From contig NC_091100.1 in the NCBI RefSeq assembly GCF_024713975.1, positions 23,945,501-24,009,500 on the forward strand: a DNA stretch of 64,000 nucleotides, read 5' to 3'. A program made the position numbers and the translations under genes. Positions 37,101 through 46,537 of this stretch are shown here, in pieces (position 1 is the stretch's first letter; each line of letters starts with the position of its first letter). Source of the stretch: Paralichthys olivaceus (taxonomy: Eukaryota; Chordata; Actinopteri; Pleuronectiformes; Paralichthyidae). A model generated the notes under the pieces. The model had not been told where the DNA came from. It ran no database searches and worked only from the letters and a program-made list of their open reading frames with translations.

Positions 37101-40100
37101 CTCAAAGGTCAAGGAGACCTCGGCGGTAACTCAAGAATTCATACTCTTTGCATGACAAAAGTCAACATGTGGCTCATAGGGTACCATGATTATGTGTTGG
37201 AATTTTATGACCAAATTGTCAAAGATCAACCTCATTGTGACATTTAAAATGTCTGCAAATACACTCTTCTGGTTTATATTTAACGTCATAGCTCAGGAAC
37301 TAAAGGTGGTGAGTGTATTTCTGCAAACTGGACTGTTTGCCATATTCAGACAACCACAAGTGTTAAATATTTTAGACCTGTAAAGAGCTGTTTACAGTCA
37401 AATGAAGTGAAGGAACAGTGATTAAGTTAATTGTGTTGATCTACTTCCTTTCTACTAGATGGTCATATTCATAGATATACATGTGTTCAATAACATTAAT
37501 AATATAAAGGTCATTAATGATATTTAATCTCTCCTCCCTGACCCCTCCCTTTAGTTGTGGAGATGCTCCAGTCGCTCCACTCCCTGCAGCAGGAGAACCA
37601 GCGCCTCCAGGACCAGATCCTCAGCCTGACGGCCAAGAAGGAGCGGCTGCAGCTGCTCAACACAGAGCTGGCTGTGCCTTTTCCTCCACACATTCATTCC
37701 GCCCTGGGTGCCTTGCACACCTCAGCCCAGATCAACTTCCTGTCATCCACCCAAGGTCAGGTTATTCATCTCTTTCGACCTACTTTCGTATAAAACCTAA
37801 GGACACGCCCACACACACATACACACATGCTGACTCTGCAGCTCACTTCTCACATTCACACACCGACCAACAGCCTCAGCTGACGTCTCTGACCTGCTAC
37901 AGTTTAAATGTCAATTTGTTTAAAGGGTGCCACAATATCAACACTGATCATCGCATCATGATTGCTAGGTTTTTTTTCAATGAGTCAAATCTTACTTCAG
38001 AGCTGCACACGCATTCATCAGCCCATCTCACTTGCTCTCTTTCATTCACCTCTTTCAGATATTTGCATAATAGCAAAGAGCCAACTAACCCCTAACCCTA
38101 GAAAAAGGATCAGGTCTGACACGCAGATAAAAAATGTAATCATTAATCATAAAAAATTCTGTACCGGTTTTGAGCAAGTTCACATACGCATTTAGAGCCG
38201 ATTGTAAAATCATGTTGATTGGTTAATAAGTGATGATGTCAGCATCACAGCAACTCTTGTACCAAACTTTTCGCTGATTTTCCGAGTTGAGAAGGATTTT
38301 TCCAATTTTCCAATTATTCCAACAGCACATGAACACACAATTATCTCTTTTTTCCTCTCCTGCTTTCTCCCCACAACCATCCAAGTGCATGCACCATATT
38401 TAAATCATTTAATCTGTGTATTATTTTCGGGTGATACTTCTGCATGAGCTCATTAGACTGTCATTGAAATAAATATAGTGATTTATTGATGTGACAAAGT
38501 GTTTTGCAGGGTGTAGTGTGACAATTCAAAACATGGTGGCTCATGTCAAACTTTGATTTTGTAGTTTTCACCCTGTGTTTGTACCTCTCTCTCTCCCTTA
38601 GACCCTCTTAGCTCCAATAAGAGTCCCCTGTCCAAAAGCTGCTTCCTGAATGACACCTCCTTTGTTAACTCATCTGAGGTGAGAAGCCATAGATCATGTG
38701 TTACACATTATACAGAACTGGATCCAACAGCATTAACAAGTGTGTCTCTGCCTCTTAAACCTCTTTGTATCACGAAATGTGTGGGGTTAACCCTCAACAG
38801 GATTTCATACGGGTCTTAACGAGTCTTAAAGAGTCTAAAATCCAATAATCAGAATTTTATAAAGTCTTACATTACATTAAATAAAGAAGTTAATGTTAAA
38901 TGTGTATAGGTAGGTTTTGTTTTTGTTAATTTAGCACTTCTTCTGTTGTGCTTTAAAATGAGCTTTTTAAAAAAGCTGTAATGAAACTACAAACAAGACC
39001 AAGTGACAATTTATTGCTGTACACTCGGCTTGGCTTTGGGAAAGAGTATGGATACTTACTGCCTGTAGTTTGTGAGATAACGTGGTGTTTTGAGGGTTTT
39101 TCTCTTTTAGGTTTGTTAATCTTATAATCTTCAATTATGGGAGAGTAACTCTGGGACTCCAATATTCCTCCATATCTGCCATACTTGACATAAATCTTAA
39201 ATTGAATTCATTATGGTCTTAAAAAGATCTGAGAAAGTTTCAATTTAACTTGTTGAAACCTGCAGAAACTCTGATACAGTGATGATAGTGATAATCAGTG
39301 TTGTCTCTTTCTGTCAGATGTGTACAGACTATATTTTTTTTGTTGATGCAGAAAGGAACTGGATTCACAGTAATAGCAAGCTGACACCTTAAATAGCTGA
39401 CATGGACTTTTCTCCTCTTATTTTCCAGGAGCTCCACTCTGGTAGTCCGTCCCGCAGTAGCTCGTCCCTCTCTTTCCAAAGTACTCCTCCTCCCCAGCAG
39501 AGTCCGGCCTCCTTCGGCCAGCCAATGCTGAACGGCCTGAGTCGAGGTTTGAGCGACGGTCTGGGGACCATCAGTCAGGCTGGCGGCTCCTCTCTGCCGA
39601 TGGTGGGCGGGCTGATGGCGTCTTTTGCAGGTAGTATGAACGGCGTGCTGGGAAGCCTGAACGGCGTGATCCAGTCTCCGGTGCAGAACGCCCCACTGCC
39701 CACACTCCCTGCTCTGCGCCCCCAACCTCCACCGCTCAACCCACAGGCCCTGGCACACGGCTTCCAGCTCCCCAAGAGCGTGAGCCCGTACGTACCCAGT
39801 ACTGTCTGTCTTTCAATCAGCGTCAAAATGAATAGTTTTCTTTCATTTTAAAGGTGTGACAAAAGGTCAAATTTTATTTAAACTTAAAATATTATAATAT
39901 AATAAGGTTGTTCTGTGTGTACTGTCCTCTGCTTTTATGACTATGATAGTAACTGCCACTAGATGTCGCACTTGCACCAGTATGTCAGACCAAAACAAAC
40001 GTTACATCAGCCACACCTCCAGCCACAGCTCCCCCTTTCATTAAGGTTGCCAGTAAGTTGCTGCTGCAATGTGAAAATGGCCCCTAAACACACAACAAAA

Positions 40101-40486
40101 AGCCCAACAGAATATTTCCCCTGTGTACAGGAAAGCCAACAGAAAAACAATCCAGCCAGCTGCTGTGCAGACTGGTAGAATGGGTCTGTTGTGTCTTATT
40201 CATCGATGGTGCTCCAGTCAGTGTCTGAGCCAGACGCTTAAGTGAATGTGTTTTTTATCTACTGATTCTGCCGCTGTGCTCACTCTTGCAGCCCTGAGCG
40301 CAGCACACTCTCAGCAGGCTTGGATGGCGCTAGCTGCTAGTTAGATGTCTATCATTATTATAGCCTTGTTCTGCTGTGTGTCGACTGTATACAGTCGACA
40401 CACAGCAGGACAAGGTTATGGGAGCTGTGGTGTTTCTGGTTAAACGGCATTGCAGCGGGCAAGTGACAGGTGTGTCACAGTGGGAA

Positions 40487-40518
<32 letters not shown>

Positions 40519-40805
40519 GATCATGTCCAAGATGTTATAAACCTAAGAAGTGCCATTGGTGTCAGAGGGAGCGACTCACATGCATGTCTGGACCAGCTAC
40601 CAGAACACACATTGAGTAACGTCCTTCTCTGCTCAGTACTCCTTTACTTTACTGTATCTTTACACAGAAAACAGATGTGTGCTGCTGTATTCATTTATAA
40701 ATATATATATATATATAAAAATATATATATATATATAGTTTAAAGTTGTTGCTTGTGTTTTCAGATCCTCTCTCCTGTCAGAGCAGCAGAAGCAGCTACT
40801 TCTGG

Positions 40806-40838
<33 letters not shown>

Positions 40839-41936
40839 TCCAGCAGTTCCTCACCTCCCAGAACTTCACTCCCGTAATGAACTCCTCTCTGCTACTTTAT
40901 CTTACGCTCACCTGTACTTTCACACTGTACTATCCCTTAAGGATGTGTAAAAAACCTTTATTGACATGGAGTATTTGTTCAGAACAACCATGATTTCTCT
41001 TTCTAATATGATGCTGTTTATTTAGAGATGAGGAAAAGAAAAGCCTAAAGGTGAAAATCACTAGAACAAGGTTAAGTTCAACAAGAAGTCATTGGAACAG
41101 GATCATTCTCATTGGTTTATGGGATGAAAAGGTTTTTATTTTCCCAACATTCTTTTTGCTCTGACTCAAATGTTTTATGGTCAAGATTTGTCTCATAGAT
41201 GATCAGCCTGGTTCCAGGTTTAAAAAATCTTTATGAGGATTTTCTGAAACCACACTGGAGAAAATGAAGTGGAAACTTACTTCACGAACCAGAGCTATGC
41301 TAAAAATGGGCGGTCGCTGTTAGTGTTAAATAAACTTTAATAAGACTTTTTAGCTTGGTCCATGTTCCAACCATTAATATGGAGGTGGCAGCATTTAGGA
41401 CCTATTCTGTTGCCAGCCACTAGGGGCCGATCAAGCTGTATTGTCGTCCATCTGTTTATGCAGTCTATGGTAAAATAGATACAAACAGGAACTGATGTCA
41501 CAGAACCACAGCTTGAGTGGGTGCTTCTCATTGGGACTTGCAAGGTCCCATATTCCCTCTGCAGACTGTCCTGTAAACTTTCCGCTCCTTCACCAGGAGC
41601 AGCAGGTGGCGGTGTGCCAGATGCTGCAGCAGCAGAGACAGAGGGAGCTGCAGCGCCTCACGCTTACAGGAGCACTCGCCTCCACCCCAAACTCACCCAT
41701 GATCGCCCATTCTCCCAACCTGCTGTCCTCTGCTACAGCCTCACCCCTGCAGGGCGGCCAGGGAGGCGGCCTCTTCGCTCTGCAGGACAACGCACTTCAC
41801 AAGCCCGGGGTGAGCAGCACCGCAGGATTGCTCATTGTGGTTGGAAAGGCTGCCATGTTTTGTTTGCGGTTTTTGAAACCTGGTGTAATTATGTTTTCAG
41901 GGTGGAGGAGAAAAGGGCGGAGACAAGAATGGGTGA
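22173..41936 (+). CDS. mllt6: MLLT6/AF17 PHD-finger protein, 20 coding exons, 1079 aa
   Basis: This is a nuclear chromatin reader and DOT1L cofactor, and a paralogue of AF10. Coding exons are 22173-22281, 22954-23033, 23128-23182, 23307-23416, 27244-27347, 27912-28005, 29730-29837, 30901-30990, 31124-31271, 31390-32202, 32714-32913, 33684-33801, 33993-34059, 34414-34562, 37555-37755, 38602-38678, 39429-39787, 40765-40873, 41597-41809 and 41901-41936. The 3240 nt are in frame throughout. Residues 1-184 form the PHD-knuckle-PHD module (CCVCSDERGW to CGYCKHHY). An AT-hook (GRPRG) lies near residue 484. A leucine-zipper coiled coil at 749-791 (LQQENQRLQDQ, LTAKKERLQ) matches the DOT1L-binding region of the family. 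A Q-rich helix lies near 970-1025. Length and domain order match human AF17 (1093 aa). Oddities are an acidic run, His, Pro and Ser runs in exon 10, and a tripled 11-residue unit in exon 11. Confidence 0.95.
23417..27243 (+). other. mllt6 intron 4
   Basis: This 3.8 kb intron splits the PHD-knuckle-PHD coding region. No exon or RNA gene is recognised. It is mostly unique AT-rich DNA. A short acag tetranucleotide run lies near 25340. The stretch at about 26050-26350 is less AT-rich but shows no coding family. Confidence 0.6.
29490..29547 (+). repeat. 14-bp tandem repeat
   Basis: Four copies of the unit gttacagtcatcct lie head to tail, the last one diverging. The array is in mllt6 intron 6. Confidence 0.9.
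30560..30830 (+). mobile_element. tRNA-headed teleost SINE-like repeat
   Basis: The head reads tggctcaggagatagag (A-box-like) and then tggtttgatccctgg (B-box-like). The body has 'gggcaagatactaaacccc' and the tail 'gctctataaatacag'. Related copies at 55795-56045 (minus) and 56770-57052 (plus) share the 'gggcaaga(c/t)act' and 'tataaatacag' blocks. The element lies in mllt6 intron 7, ending about 70 bp before exon 8. Confidence 0.75.
32746..32844 (+). repeat. 33-bp in-exon tandem triplication
   Basis: Three 33-bp units at 32746-32778, 32779-32811 and 32812-32844 each encode an 11-residue unit of the form LGGGxCSTxLS. They keep the mllt6 frame. The human protein, as I recall it, has a single CSTPLS at the matching place. 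Confidence 0.88.
34696..35165. repeat. dispersed repeat, copy 2
   Basis: Matches 831-1440 in ordered blocks, including 'cttcagtctgtggac', 'catagaatcactt' and 'gaggactcact'. It is AT-rich and non-coding, in mllt6 intron 14. Confidence 0.65.
36980..37360. repeat. dispersed teleost repeat
   Basis: The text 'atctcaggataacttcag', 'caaatttggctcaaac', 'cacttggactttaggatg' and 'ggtcaaggagacct' matches a very common perciform interspersed repeat that I recognise from memory. A related short 'aaatttgg' fragment lies near 29975. No coding capacity is seen. Confidence 0.55.
40360..40419. repeat. 60-bp near-perfect palindrome
   Basis: The sequence is its own reverse complement around a centre at ctgta|tacag (40389/40390), with 30-bp arms, no spacer and two mismatches (40363/40416 and 40370/40409). 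It lies in mllt6 intron 17, 68 bp before a 31-G run. Confidence 0.92.
40487..40517 (+). repeat. 31-base poly-G run
   Basis: Thirty-one consecutive G bases are visible. The exact length may be a sequencing or assembly estimate. Confidence 0.9.
40698..40738. repeat. (AT)n repeat beside a splice acceptor
   Basis: Two AT runs, separated by a short A stretch, end about 27 bp before the mllt6 exon 18 acceptor at 40764. They replace much of the usual pyrimidine tract region. Confidence 0.85.
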
Positions 41937-43512
41937 CGTCTCGATAACAGAGCAGCTCAAATGAAGATGCCGGGTGTCACACACCCACTTGAAGAACTGA
42001 AGTCCACTTTTAGACTTTTGAACGTCTCCCTCTCTGTCATCTTTATCTTAAACCCTCTTTTATGAATGTATAACAGGATGGACTTAAATGTCAAGGTGAA
42101 GTTTTTCGTGTTTTGAAAGTCTTTATATCAGAGGTTCTTTCATAGATTTTTTTGTGTAGGCAGCTTTCAGAGAGCATGAATTCAGTGGTCTCTTCTTAAA
42201 TTGCACTATTTTGTTAGTTAGACCAATGGGGCTGCTGACGAAGGCAGAGCCAGACTTCCTGCTCGTCCCTGCAGGTGTTGTGTGGGCTTTTTTCCCCCCG
42301 ACTTCTCAAGCACTGACCGCTCATGAATTCCCTCCATTCAGTCAGTGAGAATCACACCTCTGCCCCTTGTTGCAACCTCACCTGTCTTCCTTGATATGTC
42401 TTCCCGTTGTCTTCACCCCACCCAGATTTCATGCAGATCTTATATGTCTCAGCCTCTCACAGGCTCTATTGTGTAAAGCATGAATATACTGTCACTTTTC
42501 AATGTGTGGTCGGTGGCGTTTCAACATGAAGCTAGTTATTACCTCAAACTTTTTTACCACCTATTTTCCATTGTTGACATTTTGTGCTGACTCTTTACTG
42601 CAGTGGTCATATTTAACGGATATAAATGCCCACCAAAAATCCTGGTGTTAACTCAAAGTTAGTAACTCACGTAAATGTAAAAATGGCACGCAACCCTCTC
42701 ATCCAAAATGGCGCCATTGAGCCACCAGGTTTTATTCTAAACGACCACAAGAGTTTCAAAAGCCTTTTATATCCTCCAAGTTGCTGTCGAGATTAAGCAG
42801 ATGAAACCAAACATTTGGAAATTGTGAGAAAAAAGAAATGAATAGTTTTTCCTAAAGAAGTGAGCACTTTGCATGTTAGTAGTTAACAGAGCAAATTAGC
42901 CATCAACACAGAAACTTTATAAAGGATGCTTGGTACTAACTAGGCCACTAGGTTTTTGATTTATATGAGTATTTTGCACTCTATCCTCAAGTGTCAGCTT
43001 TTTCTGTTACTTCCATACATAGATCCTTTTCATGTCCGACGACTAGTTGTTCTTTTAGCAATACTGGATAGATAATGCCTTAATGATACTAGATTTACAG
43101 AGAGAACCACGAGCCTAGAGGCTGACTCTCCTGGTGTTTTTCTTTGATAGTGTTTTATATCGGGGGTTCACAGAAGGGGACATTACTGAAGTGAACTCAC
43201 TCTTCCTAAACTCATTTATACTTTTGATAGCTGACTGATGATTTCAACAGTTGTGAATAACCGTATAGTGATAACTAAAGTGTCAAATCATTTTCTATTG
43301 TAATTTTTTGTGTCAAGATGCAATGATCTTTAGTTTGTGCTTCAGAGAACTGAGAAGGACGTTTTGAAAAACAGTGCGCAGTGGTGTCATAGGAAGACGG
43401 CCAAGATGTACAAGTTACGGTGCTGCCGTGGATTGCTATCGCTGCTGCTGTTGGCCTTTACTGCAGGGCTGTTTGAGCCTACGTGCACGGCGTAAGCCAG
43501 TGTAGAGACCCC

Positions 43513-43804
43513 AGCCCCTTTTACTCAGCCTGTTGCACCTTATATTCCACTTTCTAGTTCTGTATAAAACGAACACGGAAAGGGTTGGCTTTGCTGTTCC
43601 GCCTTCAAGGCAGCAGCAGACGTAGTCGTAGTTTGTTTAATAAGGGAGAGGCAGCATGGCGGGAAAATCGTCCAGGCTGATTCAGGAACGTGGCCATGTC
43701 ATCTAAAATCACACACGTGGGCGGTTTAGTGGAAACCTAAAAGGGCGAAATAACAAGGGGTCGTCCCAACGGCAATATAGGGGGATGTCTGTGTAAAAGG
43801 GGCT
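43513..43804. mobile_element. MITE-like element with 12-bp inverted ends
   Basis: The left end reads AGCCCCTTTTAC at 43513-43524, and the right end is its exact reverse complement at 43793-43804. The 292-bp interior is more GC-rich than its surroundings and has no ORF. I could not define a target-site duplication, so the superfamily is unknown. Confidence 0.65.
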
Positions 43805-44772
43805 TATGATAAACAACTTTTTCTCCACTTCATCATGTGACGCCTGAGTTTTCTCTCACATTTATCTTTTACCCTCAAAGTAAGGGATTGTTTTATCAGG
43901 TTTTTTCCCTGTGTTCTTTAACAATATCTTCTTGGCCTTTTAAATATTTTGTCACTTTTTTCCTCGAACATGATCTCCCATACATGTGATACGTTGAGTG
44001 ATAGTTTGTTTTGTTAGCAGCTAATGTAGACGTCCGAAAGGAACTTAAAGCAGCTCACTAGTCGCTGATAAATACTGTAGCAATGCCAGAGGGAGAATGT
44101 TGATTCTGTTGATAAAGACATGAGCCAACGTGTTGACATGACTCCGAGTGGGAGGTCTGCGTTTCACCCACCATGTCCTTACGAGTCACCTCTCAACCAT
44201 GTCCAGTAGATGGACTGAGGAATTCTGAGGCAGTTTCTTTCTCATGTTGCACTGGGGCACTTTGGGCCCAATTGTAAATCGTTTTTTTAAGTACCTTTTC
44301 AATTTTGTTGGAATTCAAGTTGTATACTTTATTGTTTGTGTAAAAACACATTCATCCTTTTAAGCTTTGAAGTTTGAGTAAGCAAGATAATCCATGTTCT
44401 GAATGTCGTACTGTGTATCTTTTATGTATTACAACATTTAAGCACCTGGCTTGGAATGAGGTTTGATGAAGAGCAAGTTACCTTTTGGGAAATGAGTTGC
44501 ATGAAATGCAGTGACGTCTCTCAACCGTATGGCTAAATACCAAGTAATAACTATGCATAATTTTAAATGCATTGTTCCCTGAAGAAGAAAAAAGAAGAAA
44601 TTAAATGAAATGAGCACTGAAGTTTAAAAAGGACATGCACGTTGTCATTGTACAGTGTATTTGAGAGAATTGATCAAAATGAATTTGACAATATTGAGAT
44701 TAAAAGCCCTGTAAAGTATTTTGATATTTTTGTGTGTAAAATTAAAAAGGATTTTAAGACGACTTTTTTGTC

Positions 44773-44778
44773 AATAAA
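44773..44778 (+). terminator. candidate poly(A) signal of mllt6
   Basis: AATAAA is followed by a T-rich stretch, about 2.84 kb after the stop codon. Confidence 0.55.
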
Positions 44779-44799
44779 TGTATTTTACTGAGTTGTTTT

Positions 44800-46250
44800 A
44801 CATTTTCTCTCGGGTGTTGAATAATTTTAGCAGTGAATATTCTGTGTGCTTGACCTTGTGATTGCATTCAACACTTGTTTCTTTGAAAGAAATTGTCAAA
44901 ATAAGTTGTGATCTGACCTAAAGGCCACAGCTTTACTTGTTTCAATGTTGATATTCCTTTACCACAGTAATGACATTGGTCCCATAAATTCTGTTCTATA
45001 CTAGATGACCTAGAATTGCAGCTGAGTGGATGGTTGACTGTCGACCAGTCAAGTTGTAGGAAACGTGACAATTTCCCCTTCTGCTCCTGAGTTATTGTGT
45101 CAGACAGACTCCATGAAACAGATTACAGGGAGCTGTTTTATTCTGCAGAGTTAAAGTGTTTCTGCAGATCGATGTGAAATCACAGTAGAGTTGACGTTTG
45201 ACCTTTTTTGATGTACAGTGTCATTACTTCATTTTATCCTATTTCCTATGTTTGTCTGACAATAATAAGTGTATTGATTCTTTAGTTACAGTTAAAAGCA
45301 TGTTTTATGATGTCACATTCAACATGACCTTTAACCGTCTAAATCTAATCAGTTCCTCTTTGAGTCTAAGTGAATGTTTTTGCCAAAGGACGCACAGATG
45401 AAAACCCTGATGCCTCATGGTCATTGCTGAAGCTGGAGCGTAAAGATCTCGCACCATATAAAATAGAACAGATCCATTCAATTCAAATAAGTTAATCTGT
45501 TAGGAACGTCATTAGTGTAATAGCATCAGTGCAACATTCAGCATACAGCATTACATACAATATCCAGAGAGCAATGTGCCGCTTATAACTAAAAAGTCAT
45601 TCATAAATAGTATTAGAATGAGTAGATTGAGCCCTGATGAGTGAGTTGGATGTAAGCACAGAGGTTAGCATGACTCTCAGTGAATGTGAAGGATCTGTCT
45701 CCAGCCTGAAGGTAGATGACTGTATCTGTAATGTGTGTGTGTGGTGTCAGAGGTTAGTAGTGTTTCTTTTATTCTAGCTGTTCTGGGCTGTGATGGATGT
45801 TACTGACGGACCTGGACCAGGCTGTTGTGTTGAAGGATATGAGAGCTTCGATAAAGATGTGCTTCAGATTTCAGTTCATAAGCAATGTTTAAGAAAAAAA
45901 AAGGTTCCTGTGACTCCAAAGGTTTGTAGGTATTCACACTACACTGGAACCTGTCACTCCCAAAGCTGATCTTATTCTTGGCTCCTAACTGATCTACAAA
46001 GCTGAGTGTAAATGTGTTAACCATTAATAAAACGGATGTTGTCACAGCCACTGACGACTTATTAGTGGATTGTACCTGTAAATGTAGGGTCTGCATATTT
46101 CATCTGATAGTTAGGGGGACAGTAAAAGTCCATCCTCTGCTTGGCTTTAGTGTTGCACCTTCACAAAGTCCCTACACTGTGTGCAGACCCAGTCCCCTGT
46201 CTGTCTCTGTGACTAAGGTAGATGGCTTCTCCTAAATTGGACAGTTGACA
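44800..46250. other. mllt6-cisd3 spacer
   Basis: No gene or RNA is recognised in this 1.4 kb. It is AT-rich unique-looking DNA between the mllt6 poly(A) signal and the purine-rich tract upstream of the first cisd3 gene. Confidence 0.6.
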
Positions 46251-46257
46251 CTTTGAC

Positions 46258-46369
46258 TGACGAAGAGGAGGAGGGAGAAGGGGGAGAGGGGGAAGAAAAA
46301 TAGGAGGAGGAGGAGGAGAAGCAGGAGAAGGAAGAAGAAGAAGAAGAAAAAGAAGAAGAAGAGGAGGTG
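46258..46369 (+). repeat. purine-rich GGA/GAA tract
   Basis: The plus strand is almost all purine, with gga, gaa and aag triplets. It lies just upstream of the first cisd3 promoter and is roughly complementary to the pyrimidine array at 46727-47087. Confidence 0.88.
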
Positions 46370-46379
46370 TGTAAGAAAG

Positions 46380-46537
46380 TAGGGGCGTGGCTTCAGCATG
46401 CAGAGCTGTTTACAGTGAGCAGCCAATCAGCTGCGGACTGAGTAGAAGCCGCGTCGAGTCACTTCCTGTAAGTTTAGTGAAGACTCGACAACAACAGAAG
46501 AAGAAGTGACGACCAGACTCGGAGACTCTGCGACACT
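46380..46537 (+). promoter_or_regulatory. promoter of first cisd3 gene
   Basis: A CCAAT box lies at 46423-46427 and an ETS/GABP-type site (cttcct, reverse of aggaag) at 46462-46467. Both are within 120 bp of the ATG. ETS and CCAAT sites are common at nuclear genes for mitochondrial proteins. No TATA box is seen. Confidence 0.5.

Larger units (their letters stand above)
34563..37554 (+). other. mllt6 intron 14
   Basis: This 3.0 kb intron lies between the exon for the MLLT6 mid-region and the coiled-coil exon. It holds dispersed repeats at 34696-35165 and 36980-37360. The rest is AT-rich with no recognised exon. Confidence 0.6.
41937..44800 (+). other. mllt6 3' UTR
   Basis: About 2.8 kb follow the mllt6 stop codon without a recognised exon and end at a canonical AATAAA at 44773. 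The region is AT-rich. It contains a MITE-like insert at 43513-43804. Reading it as one 3' UTR is an inference from the absence of earlier strong signals. Confidence 0.55.
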
